A stretch of 42,369 nucleotides of DNA from Gammaproteobacteria bacterium (GTDB taxonomy: Bacteria; Pseudomonadota; Gammaproteobacteria; Steroidobacterales; Steroidobacteraceae). The position numbers and the translations under genes were made by a program. The stretch is from contig PLUE01000014.1 in the NCBI GenBank assembly GCA_003164785.1, positions 1 through 42,369 of the forward strand. The letters run 5' to 3'. Below the pieces are notes generated by a model that saw nothing but the letters and a program-made list of their open reading frames with translations, was not told the origin of the DNA and ran no database searches. Positions 8,963 to 17,975 of this stretch are shown here, piece after piece (position 1 is the stretch's first letter; the number at the start of each line of letters is the position of its first letter).

Positions 8963-9832
8963 ATGAGCAAGGTAACCGTGGCGGCCACCCAGATGGCCTG
9001 CAGTTGGGATCGCGAGGCCAACATGGCGCGCGCCGAGAAATTGATCCGCGAGGCGGCGGCGCGCGGCGCGAACGTCATCTTGATCCAGGAATTGTTCGAA
9101 ACCCCGTATTTTTGCAAGGATCATTCGACGCAGCATTTCGAACTCGCCAAACCGTTGGAGGGGCATCCGGCAGTCGAGCGTTTCCGGGAGCTGGCGCGCG
9201 AACTCGAGGTGGTGCTGCCCGTCAGCGTCTTCGAGCACTCGAGCAATGTTTTCTATAATTCGATGGTGATGGTCGATGCCGACGGCGCCGTGCTCGGCAG
9301 CTATCGGAAGTCCCACATCCCCGAAGGGCCGGGGTATCACGAGAAATTCTACTTCTCACCCGGCGATACCGGATTCAAGGTGTTCGACACGAAATTCGCC
9401 AAACTCGGCGTCGCCATTTGCTGGGACCAGTGGTTCCCTGAAACGGCGCGTTGCATGGCGCTGATGGGTGCGGAGATTCTGCTGTACCCGACGGCGATCG
9501 GATCCGAGCCCCAGGATGCGAGCCTGGATTCGAGCGCCCATTGGCAGCGCACCATGCAGGGACACGCGGCCGCCAACGTCATGCCGTTGGTGGCCTCGAA
9601 TCGCATCGGCACGGAAACGGGCGACAAGTACACGATGACCTTTTACGGCTCGTCGTTCATCGCCTCGGCGACGGGTGAGAAGATCGCCGAAGCCGATCGA
9701 TCGAGCGAGAGCGTCATCACCGCGACCTTCGATCTCGATGCCGTGCGACGCTATCGGCAGGCGTGGGGAGTGTTCCGCGACCGCCGGCCGGATCTGTATT
9801 ACCCGATTCTGTCGCTCGATGGACGCGGCTGA
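8963..9832 (+). CDS. aguB: N-carbamoylputrescine amidase
   Basis: Nitrilase-superfamily amidohydrolase of 289 residues. The catalytic triad is visible as Glu43 (LIQELFETPYFC), Lys116 (SYRKSHIPEGPGY) and Cys153 (AICWDQWFPETAR). The segments ELFETPYFCK and KSHIPEGPGYHEKFYFSPGD are characteristic of AguB, which splits N-carbamoylputrescine to putrescine, CO2 and ammonia, the last step of the agmatine route. The agmatine deiminase partner (aguA) is not in the window. Start ATG at 8963, directly downstream of the PuuR homolog and probably co-transcribed with it. Its stop codon at 9830-9832 overlaps the beginning of the next gene. Beta-ureidopropionase-like activity is the main alternative but is less well supported. 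Confidence 0.9.
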   Translation: MSKVTVAATQMACSWDREANMARAEKLIREAAARGANVILIQELFETPYFCKDHSTQHFELAKPLEGHPAVERFRELARELEVVLPVSVFEHSSNVFYNSMVMVDADGAVLGSYRKSHIPEGPGYHEKFYFSPGDTGFKVFDTKFAKLGVAICWDQWFPETARCMALMGAEILLYPTAIGSEPQDASLDSSAHWQRTMQGHAAANVMPLVASNRIGTETGDKYTMTFYGSSFIASATGEKIAEADRSSESVITATFDLDAVRRYRQAWGVFRDRRPDLYYPILSLDGRG

Positions 9833-11255
9833 GGCTTCCACCCTTCCTCGAGACTTGGTGTTTGTCGACCTCGAGACGACCGGTGGGAACGCGGCCCATC
9901 ATCGCATCACCGAGATCGGCATCGTGCGCATGGAAGACGGCGTGGTCGTCGAGGAATGGAGTTCGCTGGTCAATCCCGAGTGCCGCATCCCCTCGTACAT
10001 CGAGGGTTTTACGGGGATCACCAACGAGATGGTGGCGGATGCGCCGCGGTTCGCGGACATCGCAGCCGTCGTGCTCGACAAGCTGAAAGCCTCGTCGCGA
10101 GGCTTGGTGGACAACCCGCCGCTGTTCGTCGCGCATAATGCGCGCTTCGACTATTCGTTCCTGCGCACCGAGTTTCGTCGCCTGGACGTGCCGTTCTCCG
10201 CGAAGGTTCTCTGCACCGTCAAGCTATCGCGGCGGCTCTTCCCGGAATTCCCGCGGCACAGTTTGGATGCGGTGATGGAACGGCATCAGTTGACCTGCAC
10301 GGCGCGGCATCGCGCGCTGGGCGACGCGCGGGTGTTGGGCGATTTCTGGAGCAAGCTGCTCGATGAGGTCCCTGCGCGACAATTTGCCGAGGCGACCCGT
10401 GCCGTGATCGGCGCCAACCGGCTGCCCGCCCATCTGCCGGCCGAATTGGCCGATGAACTCCCGGAAGGGCCGGGGGTTTACCGCTTTTTCGACGGGGACA
10501 ACGTGCTGCTCTACATCGGCAAGAGCCATTCCCTTCGGTCGCGCGTGCTCGGGCATTTCGCGGCGGATAACTGCGATGCGAGGGAGCAGAAAAAGGCTCG
10601 TTTGGTGCGGCGCATCGACTGGGTGGAGACGGCGGGCGATTTGGGCGCGCAGCTGCAGGAAATCCAGTGGATCAGGACGCAGAAGCCGGTATTCAACAAG
10701 CGCATAAAGGACAAGGGCGGCTGCTTCACCCTGCAGACATTGCCTGGCACCCACGGAGCGCGGCTGATCGCCATCGACGAACTCGAGCCGGCGGACTTGG
10801 TCGGCTGCTACGGCGTGTTCCAGTCGCAGAAAGATGGGCGCAAGGCGTTCATCGACATCGCCCGCGCGCACTCGCTGTGTTTGGTGGTCCTGGGGTTGGA
10901 GGCGGCGACGGGTTCATGCTTCGCTTATCAGGTGGGCAAGTGTAAAGGCGCCTGCATAGGCAAGGAGCCGCTGATGTTGCACACCATGCGGCTGCAGATG
11001 GCCCTTTCGTCGCTCAAGCTGAAGCCGTGGCCGTTCCCGGGCCGCGTCGCGCTGCGGGAAGGCCGCTCGGAATATCACGTGCTGGATCATTGGACCTATC
11101 TCGGCACCGCCCGCTCGGAGGAGGAGCTGGAGGAGTTCGCCGCCAAACGCTCGCCGGGGGCGTTCGATGTCGACGTGTATCGCATCCTGGTGCGGTATTT
11201 GGCGAAAAACCCTGACGTCGATTGGCAGGGATTTGCGCGACCATGTGCATTATGA
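9819..11255 (+). CDS. DEDDh 3'-5' exonuclease fused to a GIY-YIG (UvrC/Cho-like) nuclease
   Basis: A 478-residue two-domain nuclease. Residues about 12-185 form a DnaQ-like exonuclease: FVDLETTGG carries the first acidic pair (Asp17, Glu19), HNARFDYSFLRTEF the second motif and HRALGDARVLGDF the His-x4-Asp end typical of DEDDh enzymes. Residues about 215-300 form a GIY-YIG domain (GPGVYRFFDGDNVLLYIGKS), as in the N-terminus of UvrC and in E. coli Cho. The remaining 180 residues contain CFAYQVGKCKGACIGKE, a cysteine-bearing segment that also occurs in Cho/UvrC relatives. The ATG at 9819 overlaps the aguB stop by 14 bases. A role in DNA repair or DNA-end processing is inferred; comparable fusions are known in several bacterial groups. 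Confidence 0.88.
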   Translation: MDAAEASTLPRDLVFVDLETTGGNAAHHRITEIGIVRMEDGVVVEEWSSLVNPECRIPSYIEGFTGITNEMVADAPRFADIAAVVLDKLKASSRGLVDNPPLFVAHNARFDYSFLRTEFRRLDVPFSAKVLCTVKLSRRLFPEFPRHSLDAVMERHQLTCTARHRALGDARVLGDFWSKLLDEVPARQFAEATRAVIGANRLPAHLPAELADELPEGPGVYRFFDGDNVLLYIGKSHSLRSRVLGHFAADNCDAREQKKARLVRRIDWVETAGDLGAQLQEIQWIRTQKPVFNKRIKDKGGCFTLQTLPGTHGARLIAIDELEPADLVGCYGVFQSQKDGRKAFIDIARAHSLCLVVLGLEAATGSCFAYQVGKCKGACIGKEPLMLHTMRLQMALSSLKLKPWPFPGRVALREGRSEYHVLDHWTYLGTARSEEELEEFAAKRSPGAFDVDVYRILVRYLAKNPDVDWQGFARPCAL

Positions 11256-11374
11256 TGTACACGCGAGGCGCCAACGTGGATCACCGCAAGCTCAACGAGG
11301 ACGCGGCGGCGGATCTCAAGGACGTGTTCATCTGCCAGATTATTTCGGATCCATTGGTCGCCGTGCGCACATGA
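11243..11374 (+). CDS. Hypothetical 43-residue protein, coupled to rlmKL
   Basis: A short frame beginning MCIMMYTRGANVDHRKLNED. It starts inside the 3' end of the exonuclease gene (that stop is at 11253-11255) and ends with a TGA overlapping the rlmKL ATG as ATGA at 11371-11374. A second in-frame ATG lies at 11252 (ATGATG). I recognise no family; the product is mildly acidic and soluble. The tight packing on both sides suggests it is translated, perhaps only to couple rlmKL translation. It could also be a chance frame filling a 115-base gap. Confidence 0.4.
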   Translation: MCIMMYTRGANVDHRKLNEDAAADLKDVFICQIISDPLVAVRT

Positions 11375-13539
11375 GCGACTCCTTCGACAACGTTCGTTAC
11401 TGGATCGCGACCGCGCCCGTGGGCGCCGCCTCCGTGCTGGCGGAAGAGCTCGCGCAGTTCGGCGCGAGCGACATCAAGGAGCGCAGTCACGATGTGAAGT
11501 TTCAGGGCACGCTCGACACGGGATACCGTGCCTGTCTGTGGTCCCGGACCGCGACGCGGATATTGCTCAGCGTGGGTTCGATCGATGCGAGCAGCTCGAA
11601 GAACCTGTTCGACGCCGTCAAACGCATCGACTGGCGCGAACATATCGGTCCGGGAGCCACGCTGGCATGCGATTGCAGCGGCGGCAATGAATCGATCCGT
11701 CACACGATTTACGGATCGCAACTGCTGAAAGACGCGGTCTGCGACAGTCTGCGGGATGCGACCGGAGAGCGCCCCAACATCAAGCCCGAGCGGCCGGATG
11801 TCCTGCTGCATCTGCATGTCGAGGGCCCCACGGCCTTGGTGTCGATCGACTTTTCGGGGGAGAGCCTGCATCGGCGCGGCTATCGGGTCGAGGGCGGCCG
11901 TGCTCCGCTGAAGGAGAATGTCGCCGCGGCGGTTCTGCTGCGTGCCGGCTGGCCCGCCGTCAATGACCAAGGCGGCATTCTGGTCGATCCCATGTGCGGC
12001 TCGGGAACGTTGCTCACCGAGGCTGCGCTGATCGCGGCGGACGCCGCGCCGGCACTGGATCGCGAGTATTTCGGGTTTACGGGCTGGGCGGGACACGACG
12101 CTGCCCTCTGGGAGAGTCTGCGGGACGATGCGCGGACACGCCGCGCCGCGCGCGTTCCGCGGCGTTGCATCGTGGGCTCGGACAGCGACGCGGACGCCGT
12201 GCGCATGGCGCTCGCCAACGCCCAGAGCGCGGGCGTGGCCGATTGGATTCACGTGGAGAAGCGCTCGCTCGCCGAGGTCACGAGGCCCGACAGCGAGGTG
12301 GGCTTGGTGGTGACCAATCCGCCGTACGGGGAACGAATCGGCTCGGAGTCAGGATTACCCGAGCTGTATTCCGAACTCGGCCTGATGTTGCGCGAGAAGT
12401 TCCGCGGATGGCAGGCGGCGGTGTTGACGGGAAATCCGCCGTTGGCGCGCAACCTCGGCGTCTATGCGAAGCGCACGCATCGTTTCTACAATGGAACGAT
12501 CGAGTGCCGCCTGTTGCGCTTCGATCTGAACCAGGCCAGCGAGCAGCGGCCGGCCGAGGTGGTACGCGCCGATTGGTCGAGCCGGCCCGGCGCGCAGATG
12601 TTCGCGAACCGGCTGCGCAAAAACCTCAAGTCGTTCGACTCATGGGCGGAGCGGGAGCACATCGATTGCTTCCGCGTGTACGACGCCGACATGCCGGAAT
12701 ATGCCTTCGCCATCGACCTGTACGGCCGCGAGTCGCGCCATGCCTACGTTCAGGAGTATGCGCCGCCGAAAACGGTGGATCAGGAGAGCGCCGGCGAGCG
12801 CCGCCGCGAGGTGCTGGCCGTGTTGCCGGGCGTATTGGGATTGCCGCCTGCGCACGTGCATTCGCGGGTTCGCAAGCCTCAGAAGGGCAGCGACCAGTAC
12901 GAAAAGCGGGAGAACGTCGCGGAACGCCATGTCGTGCGCGAAAACGGCCTGAAGTTCTGGGTCAATTTCCGCGACTACCTGGACACGGGACTGTTCCTGG
13001 ACCATCGGATCATGCGGCAGAAGCTGCGCGAGTGGGCCAAGGATGCCGATTTCCTGAATCTGTTCTGCTACACCGGCAGCGCCACCGTGTATGCCGCCGC
13101 CGGCGGTGCGCGATCGACCTGCAGCGTCGATCTGTCGAACACCTATTTGGATTGGGCGCACGAGAACCTGCTGCTCAACGGATTCGGCGGGCAGGAACAT
13201 GAGTTGTTCCGCGCGGATTGCCTCCAGTGGCTGGAGAGCCAGGAGGTATGGGGTCCGCGATTCGACCTGATCTTCGTCGACCCGCCGACCTTTTCGAACT
13301 CGAAGCGGATGGACGGTGTGCTGGACGTGCAGCGCGATCACGTGGGCATGATCCGTCGATCGCTGAAGCTGCTGCGTCCGGGTGGGCGTCTGGTGTTCTC
13401 GACCAACTATACCCGCTTCAAGCTCGATGCCGGGGCGCTGGCGGATCTCGCCATCGAGGACATCAGCGCCGCGACGATCCCGCACGACTTCGAGCGCAAT
13501 GCGCGCATTCACTACTGTTTTGTGGTGCGATTCAAATAG
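11371..13539 (+). CDS. rlmL: Bifunctional 23S rRNA methyltransferase RlmKL
   Basis: A 722-residue fusion, close to the roughly 700 of E. coli RlmKL. The N-terminal half has a THUMP RNA-binding domain (about residues 45-155) and a methyltransferase with the SAM motif PMCGSGTLLTEA (about 206-217) and the catalytic NPPYGERIG (about 315), which makes m2G2445. The C-terminal half has a second Rossmann methyltransferase with LFCYTGSATVYAA (about 567-579) and VDPPTFSNSKRMD (about 635), which makes m7G2069 in E. coli. The fused form is characteristic of Gammaproteobacteria. The ATG at 11371 is preferred: the frame is open back to 11167, but that part overlaps the exonuclease gene and reads as non-native sequence. 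The start overlaps the preceding small ORF as ATGA. Confidence 0.95.
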   Translation: MSDSFDNVRYWIATAPVGAASVLAEELAQFGASDIKERSHDVKFQGTLDTGYRACLWSRTATRILLSVGSIDASSSKNLFDAVKRIDWREHIGPGATLACDCSGGNESIRHTIYGSQLLKDAVCDSLRDATGERPNIKPERPDVLLHLHVEGPTALVSIDFSGESLHRRGYRVEGGRAPLKENVAAAVLLRAGWPAVNDQGGILVDPMCGSGTLLTEAALIAADAAPALDREYFGFTGWAGHDAALWESLRDDARTRRAARVPRRCIVGSDSDADAVRMALANAQSAGVADWIHVEKRSLAEVTRPDSEVGLVVTNPPYGERIGSESGLPELYSELGLMLREKFRGWQAAVLTGNPPLARNLGVYAKRTHRFYNGTIECRLLRFDLNQASEQRPAEVVRADWSSRPGAQMFANRLRKNLKSFDSWAEREHIDCFRVYDADMPEYAFAIDLYGRESRHAYVQEYAPPKTVDQESAGERRREVLAVLPGVLGLPPAHVHSRVRKPQKGSDQYEKRENVAERHVVRENGLKFWVNFRDYLDTGLFLDHRIMRQKLREWAKDADFLNLFCYTGSATVYAAAGGARSTCSVDLSNTYLDWAHENLLLNGFGGQEHELFRADCLQWLESQEVWGPRFDLIFVDPPTFSNSKRMDGVLDVQRDHVGMIRRSLKLLRPGGRLVFSTNYTRFKLDAGALADLAIEDISAATIPHDFERNARIHYCFVVRFK

Positions 13540-13608
13540 CGGTGTTCATCCAGGGGTCTTGGTTTAATCTCGACTGCCAGGCCCCTCAATTTCCGTCAGG
13601 AGAGATCG

Positions 13609-14808
13609 TTGTCCCCGCAAGCGCCCAAAGAGTCCACCGGCCGTTTCGATTGGAGCGATCCCTTTCTCCTGAAATCGCAGCTCAGCGACGAGGAGAACAT
13701 GATCCGCGAGACCGCCGGCGCGTTTGCCCAGGGTCAGCTGCTGCCGCGGGTCTCGGACGCGTATCTCAATGAAACGACCGACGCCGGCATCTTCCAGGAG
13801 TTCGGCGCCCTCGGCTTGTTGGGCATCACCATTCCGGTCGAGTACGGCGGGGCGGGCGCCACGTACGTTTCGTACGGCCTCGTCGCCCGCGAGATCGAAC
13901 GCGTCGATTCCGGGTATCGTTCGATGATGAGCGTGCAGTCGTCGCTGGTCATGCACCCGATTTTCGCGTTTGGAACCGAGACGCAGCGGCAGAAGTTTCT
14001 TCCCGGTCTCGCGTCCGGAAAGTTGATCGGGTGCTTCGGTCTGACGGAACCCGGCGCCGGCTCCGATCCGTCCGGGATGCGCACGCGCGCCGAGAAGATC
14101 TCGGGCGGCTACCTGCTGACCGGCTCGAAGACCTGGATCTCGAACAGCCCGATCGCCGATGTGTTCGTCGTGTGGGCGAAGTCCTCGGAGCACGGCGACA
14201 TTCGCGGCTTCATTCTCGAGAGGGGCATGGCCGGACTGTCCGCACCGAAAATCAACGGCAAGCTGTCGCTGCGCACCTCGGTCACGGGCGAAATCGTCAT
14301 GGACGGCGTGGAGGTGCCGGAGGATGCCATGCTGAATGTGTCCGGCTTGAAGGGTCCGTTCGAATGCCTGAATCGCGCCCGCTACGGCATTGCCTGGGGC
14401 ACCATGGGCGCCGCCGAGGACTGCTGGCAGCGCGCGCGCGCGTATGGGCTGGAACGGAAGCAATTCGGACGGCCGCTGGCTGCAACCCAATTGTTCCAGA
14501 AAAAACTGGCGGACATGCAGACCGAGATCGCGCTGGGCCTGCAGGCGTCGCTGCGCGTGGGGCGGTTGTTCGACGAAGGCGCGATTGCGCCCGAAATGAT
14601 TTCGCTCATCAAGCGGAACAATTGCGGCAAGGCGCTCGACATCGCGCGCGTCGCGCGCGACATGCATGGCGGCAATGGCATCCAAAGCGACTACCACGTC
14701 ATGCGGCACTCGCAGAATCTCGAGACCGTGAACACGTACGAGGGCACGCACGATGTGCATGCATTGATCCTGGGCCGGGCACAAACCGGCCTGCAGGCGT
14801 TCTTTTAG
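13609..14808 (+). CDS. gcdH: Glutaryl-CoA dehydrogenase
   Basis: FAD acyl-CoA dehydrogenase of 399 residues that oxidises and decarboxylates glutaryl-CoA to crotonyl-CoA in lysine/tryptophan and glutarate breakdown. Family signatures seen are [15 protein letters not shown] (FAD/substrate loop), [18 protein letters not shown], and the C-terminal [17 protein letters not shown] with the catalytic base Glu378, equivalent to Glu370 of the human enzyme. The start is TTG at 13609: a strong Shine-Dalgarno CAGGAGAG at 13597-13604 sits five bases upstream, and no suitable ATG gives the family N-terminus. It is followed eight bases later by a CoA-transferase gene, the common gcdH-gcdG pairing. An imperfect GC-rich hairpin lies in the gap after rlmKL (about 13552-13588). 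Confidence 0.95.
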   Translation: MSPQAPKESTGRFDWSDPFLLKSQLSDEENMIRETAGAFAQGQLLPRVSDAYLNETTDAGIFQEFGALGLLGITIPVEYGGAGATYVSYGLVAREIERVDSGYRSMMSVQSSLVMHPIFAFGTETQRQKFLPGLASGKLIGCFGLTEPGAGSDPSGMRTRAEKISGGYLLTGSKTWISNSPIADVFVVWAKSSEHGDIRGFILERGMAGLSAPKINGKLSLRTSVTGEIVMDGVEVPEDAMLNVSGLKGPFECLNRARYGIAWGTMGAAEDCWQRARAYGLERKQFGRPLAATQLFQKKLADMQTEIALGLQASLRVGRLFDEGAIAPEMISLIKRNNCGKALDIARVARDMHGGNGIQSDYHVMRHSQNLETVNTYEGTHDVHALILGRAQTGLQAFF

Positions 14809-14815
14809 ACATCGT

Positions 14816-15994
14816 ATGGATGCGCCGCTCAAGGGCCTGAAGGTCGTCGAACTGGCCCGCATTCTCGCCGGTCCTTGGATGGGACAGACGCTCGCGGATC
14901 TGGGCGCCGACGTCATCAAGGTGGAATCGCCCGAGGGCGACGATACGCGCCGATGGGGTCCTCCGTTCGTCAAGGGTGTCGACGGAGCCGATACGGATGC
15001 CGCGTACTTCCATTGTTGCAATCGCGGCAAACGTTCCCTGGTGGCGGATTTCAATTCGGCGGCCGATCTTGCCGCCGTGGCGAGCTTGATCGACCAGGCC
15101 GACGTCGTGATCGAAAATTTCAAATGCGGCGGTCTTGACAAGTATGGTCTCGATTATGCGACGCGCAGCGTCGCCAACCCGACGCTCGTGTACTGCTCGG
15201 TGACCGGATTCGGTCAGACGGGTCCCTATGCGGCCCGCGCCGGCTACGACGCGATGATTCAGGGAATGAGCGGCATCATGGATCTGACCGGAGATCCTGC
15301 CGGTGAGCCCCAGAAAATCGGCGTGGCATTTGCCGACATATTCACCGGTGTTTATGGCGTGGTTGCGATTCAAGCGGCGCTGGCCCAACGGGCACGTACC
15401 GGTGTCGGGCAGCACATCGACATGGCCCTCCTCGACGTCATGGTGTCCGTGCTCGCGAATCAATCGCTGAACTACCTGGTGTCCGGCGTCACGCCGCATC
15501 GACTGGGCAATGCGCACCCGAACATCGTCCCCTACCAGCTGTTCTCCGTCCGGGATGGGCGTGTGATGATCGCAGTCGGCAACGACGCGCAGTTCCGCCG
15601 CCTGTGCGCGGTGCTCGGCCTTGGTTCCCTGGCGGAAGACCCGGCATATGCCGGCAACGCGGGTCGGGTCCGTGCGCGCGAGGCGCTGATCGCGATCCTC
15701 TCCGCGGCATTGACCGCATGGAATCGCGCCGATTTGTTGAGCCGTCTCGAGGCGGTCGGCGTGCCGGCCGGCCCCATCAACACCGTGAGCGACGTCTTCG
15801 CGGATCCCCAGGTGATGTCCCGACAGCTGCGGCTGGATCTCGAGGCGCCGCATATCGGCGGCGGCAGCGTGCCTTCGGTCCGCACGCCGATCCGATTCTC
15901 CGGGTCCGATCTGGCGCTGGGCCGGCCCTCGCCGATGCTCGGCGAGCACACCGCAGAGATATTGCGCGAACTCGGAGCGCCCCCGGGGACTTGA
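14816..15994 (+). CDS. CaiB/BaiF CoA-transferase, probable glutarate CoA-transferase
   Basis: Family III CoA-transferase of 392 residues. The N-terminal KVVELARILAGPWMGQTLADLGADVIKVE motif (about residues 8-38) is the nucleotide-binding start of the family. The catalytic Asp is most likely Asp207 in MALLDVMVS, aligned by eye with Asp169 of formyl-CoA transferase. The RAGYDAMIQGMSGIMDLTG stretch is also conserved. Located eight bases after gcdH and co-oriented, it most likely activates glutarate using succinyl-CoA, as GcdG does in pseudomonads and SUGCT in animals. Substrate assignment rests on the gene pairing, since this family is otherwise broad. About 75 bases of GC-rich non-coding sequence separate it from a truncated reverse-strand remnant. 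Confidence 0.88.
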   Translation: MDAPLKGLKVVELARILAGPWMGQTLADLGADVIKVESPEGDDTRRWGPPFVKGVDGADTDAAYFHCCNRGKRSLVADFNSAADLAAVASLIDQADVVIENFKCGGLDKYGLDYATRSVANPTLVYCSVTGFGQTGPYAARAGYDAMIQGMSGIMDLTGDPAGEPQKIGVAFADIFTGVYGVVAIQAALAQRARTGVGQHIDMALLDVMVSVLANQSLNYLVSGVTPHRLGNAHPNIVPYQLFSVRDGRVMIAVGNDAQFRRLCAVLGLGSLAEDPAYAGNAGRVRAREALIAILSAALTAWNRADLLSRLEAVGVPAGPINTVSDVFADPQVMSRQLRLDLEAPHIGGGSVPSVRTPIRFSGSDLALGRPSPMLGEHTAEILRELGAPPGT

Positions 15995-16070
15995 GTCCGG
16001 CCTGGGCCTCTGCGGGTGGGCCGCGGCGCGCGCTGACACGGTGATTTCCGTGGCGCGCGATCCCAATGCA

Positions 16071-16179
16071 TTATGAAATTGTGCGCGCCGCCTCGACGTT
16101 GCGCCCCGGGGACGCGCCGGATTCCGTGGCCTCGAGGAAAGGGATCGCGATCAAGGCCAGCGTCGCCGCCAGCATGACA
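16071..16179 (-). pseudogene. C-terminal remnant of an interrupted gene
   Basis: On the minus strand an open frame enters from the IS66 edge at 16179 and ends with TAA at 16073-16071. It encodes a hydrophobic helix (VMLAATLALIAIPFLEA) and a short polar tail, which could be the end of a membrane protein. The sequence beyond the other IS66 end (17927 onward) does not continue it, so either adjacent DNA was lost or this is a chance frame. Family unknown. Confidence 0.35.
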
Positions 16180-16271
16180 GTAAGCACTCCATGAACCCCG
16201 TACTTTCCGTCGTGATCTGAAGCGGCGAAGCTATTCACGGCGGCGCTGTTGCCGTTGAGGTGGAGAGTGCG

Positions 16272-16541
16272 ATGTCTGATCGGAACCTTGAGGCCTTGAA
16301 CGAACGGGAGCGAGCGTGTCTGACGCATCTGCGCCAGGCGCAGGAGCTGGGTATCAGCTTTTCCCAGCACTGCCGCGAGCGGGATCTGAAGTTCCACCAG
16401 TGGACGTGGGTCAAGCGGGCATTGGTCCGCAAGGGCGTGATTGGCGGGCGGCGCCGGGCTGAACGATCCAAAGCAGCGGGGTTTGTGCCGGTGCGCATTG
16501 CGCCGGCCGCGGCCGCGGCGGCGCCGTGCCGCATCCGCTGA
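16272..16541 (+). pseudogene. tnpA: IS66 TnpA-like accessory protein, 3' end replaced
   Basis: Begins MSDRNLEALNERERACLTHL and contains a helix-turn-helix-like segment (FSQHCRERDLKFHQWTWVKR) typical of the small IS66 OrfA proteins, which help the main transposase. About 75 residues look native. The last dozen (an Ala-rich run and PCRIR) are at or past the deletion joint, and the frame ends at 16541 inside the transposase remnant. The ATG at 16272 is preferred over the in-frame GTG at 16260. Not expected to function, because its partner tnpB is absent. Confidence 0.7.
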
Positions 16542-17791
16542 CCCGCATCGGAGAAGAGATCCGCGAGTGCTACCGCTTCGAGCCGCAGAAGATCAGCGTC
16601 GAGCAGCACATCCGCCCGACGTATGTGTGCGAGGAGCGGCATGAGGCGCCGATCACCGCACCGGCGCCGCCCGTCATTCTGCCGAAGTCGATGGCGAGCC
16701 CGTCGTTGCTCGCGCACGTGGTGAACTCCAAGTTCAACTTGGGGCTGCCGCTGTATCGGGTGAGCCAGGACCTGAAGCGCTACCGCATGGACTTGGGTCC
16801 CGGCACGCTCGGCACCTGGGTCAGCGCGGTCGGTGGCGAGAAGGTCGTACCGCTGATCAATCTGATCAATGAGGCGTTATTCGCCGCGCCATTCATGCAT
16901 ATCGATGAGACGCCGCTACAAATCCTGTGCAGCGACAAGGCGGCCGGTTCCGACCACTACATCGTGGTGCGGGCGGGCGGTCCGCCGACGCAGCGCATCA
17001 TCTTGTACGACTACCTGGCCTCGCGCACCACGGAGGGTTTGAAGCGGCTATTGATCGGTCCGGACGGACCGTATCAGGGCAAGCTCATCAGCGACGGGCT
17101 GGAGCGCTATGACCAGATCGCCGCAGAGCTGAAGTTGCTGCATTTTGGCTGTTTGACGCATTGCCGCACGATGTTCTTCAAGGCGCGCGAGGTCAGTCAG
17201 CTGCCCGCCAGTCGCACGCTGGCGAACGCGGCGATCGAGGACTACATCGGTCGGGTCTATCAGATCGAGGGACAGATCAAGGCGCTGCGGGCAGAGTATC
17301 AGCAGCGCGGGCAAAGCCTGCCCCTGGAGACGGTGCGGGCGCTGCGCCAGGAGAAGTCCAAGCCGATCCTGGAGAAGTTCAAAGCGTGGGTCGATGAGCT
17401 ACTGCCCGGAACCCCACCGAACAGCGCACTCGGCAAGGCCCTTGGGTACGCGACACGGCAGTGGCCGAAGCTCGTACGGCACTTGGATCACGCCGAAATC
17501 CCGGTCGACAACAATTACATCGAACAGCAGATCAAACACTTTGCGACGGGCTGAAGAGCGTGGCTCTTCAGCTACGATGCGGGCAGCGCCCAAGCGAGCG
17601 TCAACCTGTTCTCGCTGGTGATGAGCTGCCGCGTCAATCAAGTCGAGCCCTACGCGTATCTGAACTATCTGTTCGAGCATCTGCCTGCGGCCAGCACCGT
17701 GGAGCACGTTGAGGCGCTGCTGCCCTGGAACCTCAAAGCGATGCTCGACGAACGGAAGAAAGAGCAGCATCAACAGCAGTCGGCCGCCTGA
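16526..17791 (+). pseudogene. IS66 transposase (TnpC) remnant with nonsense codon
   Basis: Encodes the C-terminal three quarters of an IS66 DDE transposase. It enters at TRIGEEIRECYRFEP, within the zinc-binding region, and continues through FMHIDETPLQIL, FGCLTHCRTMFFKA and PVDNNYIEQQIKHFATG. A TGA at 17552-17554 interrupts the frame where IS66 proteins normally read GRKxWLFS. The same frame resumes at once with RAWLFSYDAGSAQASVNLFS and runs to a normal C-terminus (EALLPWNLKAML) and stop at 17789-17791. A single CGA-to-TGA change would explain it. With the N-terminal DNA-binding part deleted and the nonsense codon, it is dead. Confidence 0.85.
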
Positions 17792-17975
17792 CGCGGCATC
17801 TCGCCCATCCTGAATCCCTGAAGAAACGCCAGTACCGGGTTAATCGAGCCCTACTGGGCGATTAGATCACGCGATGCCAACGCCGCCGATGCTCGCCTCA
17901 TCAAACGGGGATTGCGGAGTGCTTACCCTCAAAGAGGCCACCAAGTTATTGTGTCGCAGCAACGCATATCAAATG

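Larger units (their letters stand above)
16180..17926 (+). mobile_element. IS66-family element, internally deleted (non-autonomous relic)
   Basis: Terminal inverted repeats are visible: GTAAGCACTCC at 16180-16190 and its exact complement at 17916-17926, with a further CCCCGT match inward at the same spacing. The length is about 1.75 kb against roughly 2.5 kb for a full IS66. tnpA runs straight into the middle of the tnpC transposase near 16525, so the end of tnpA, all of tnpB and the start of tnpC are gone. The flanking octamers (16172-16179 and 17927-17934) differ, so there is no target duplication, consistent with rearrangement after insertion. Confidence 0.85.
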
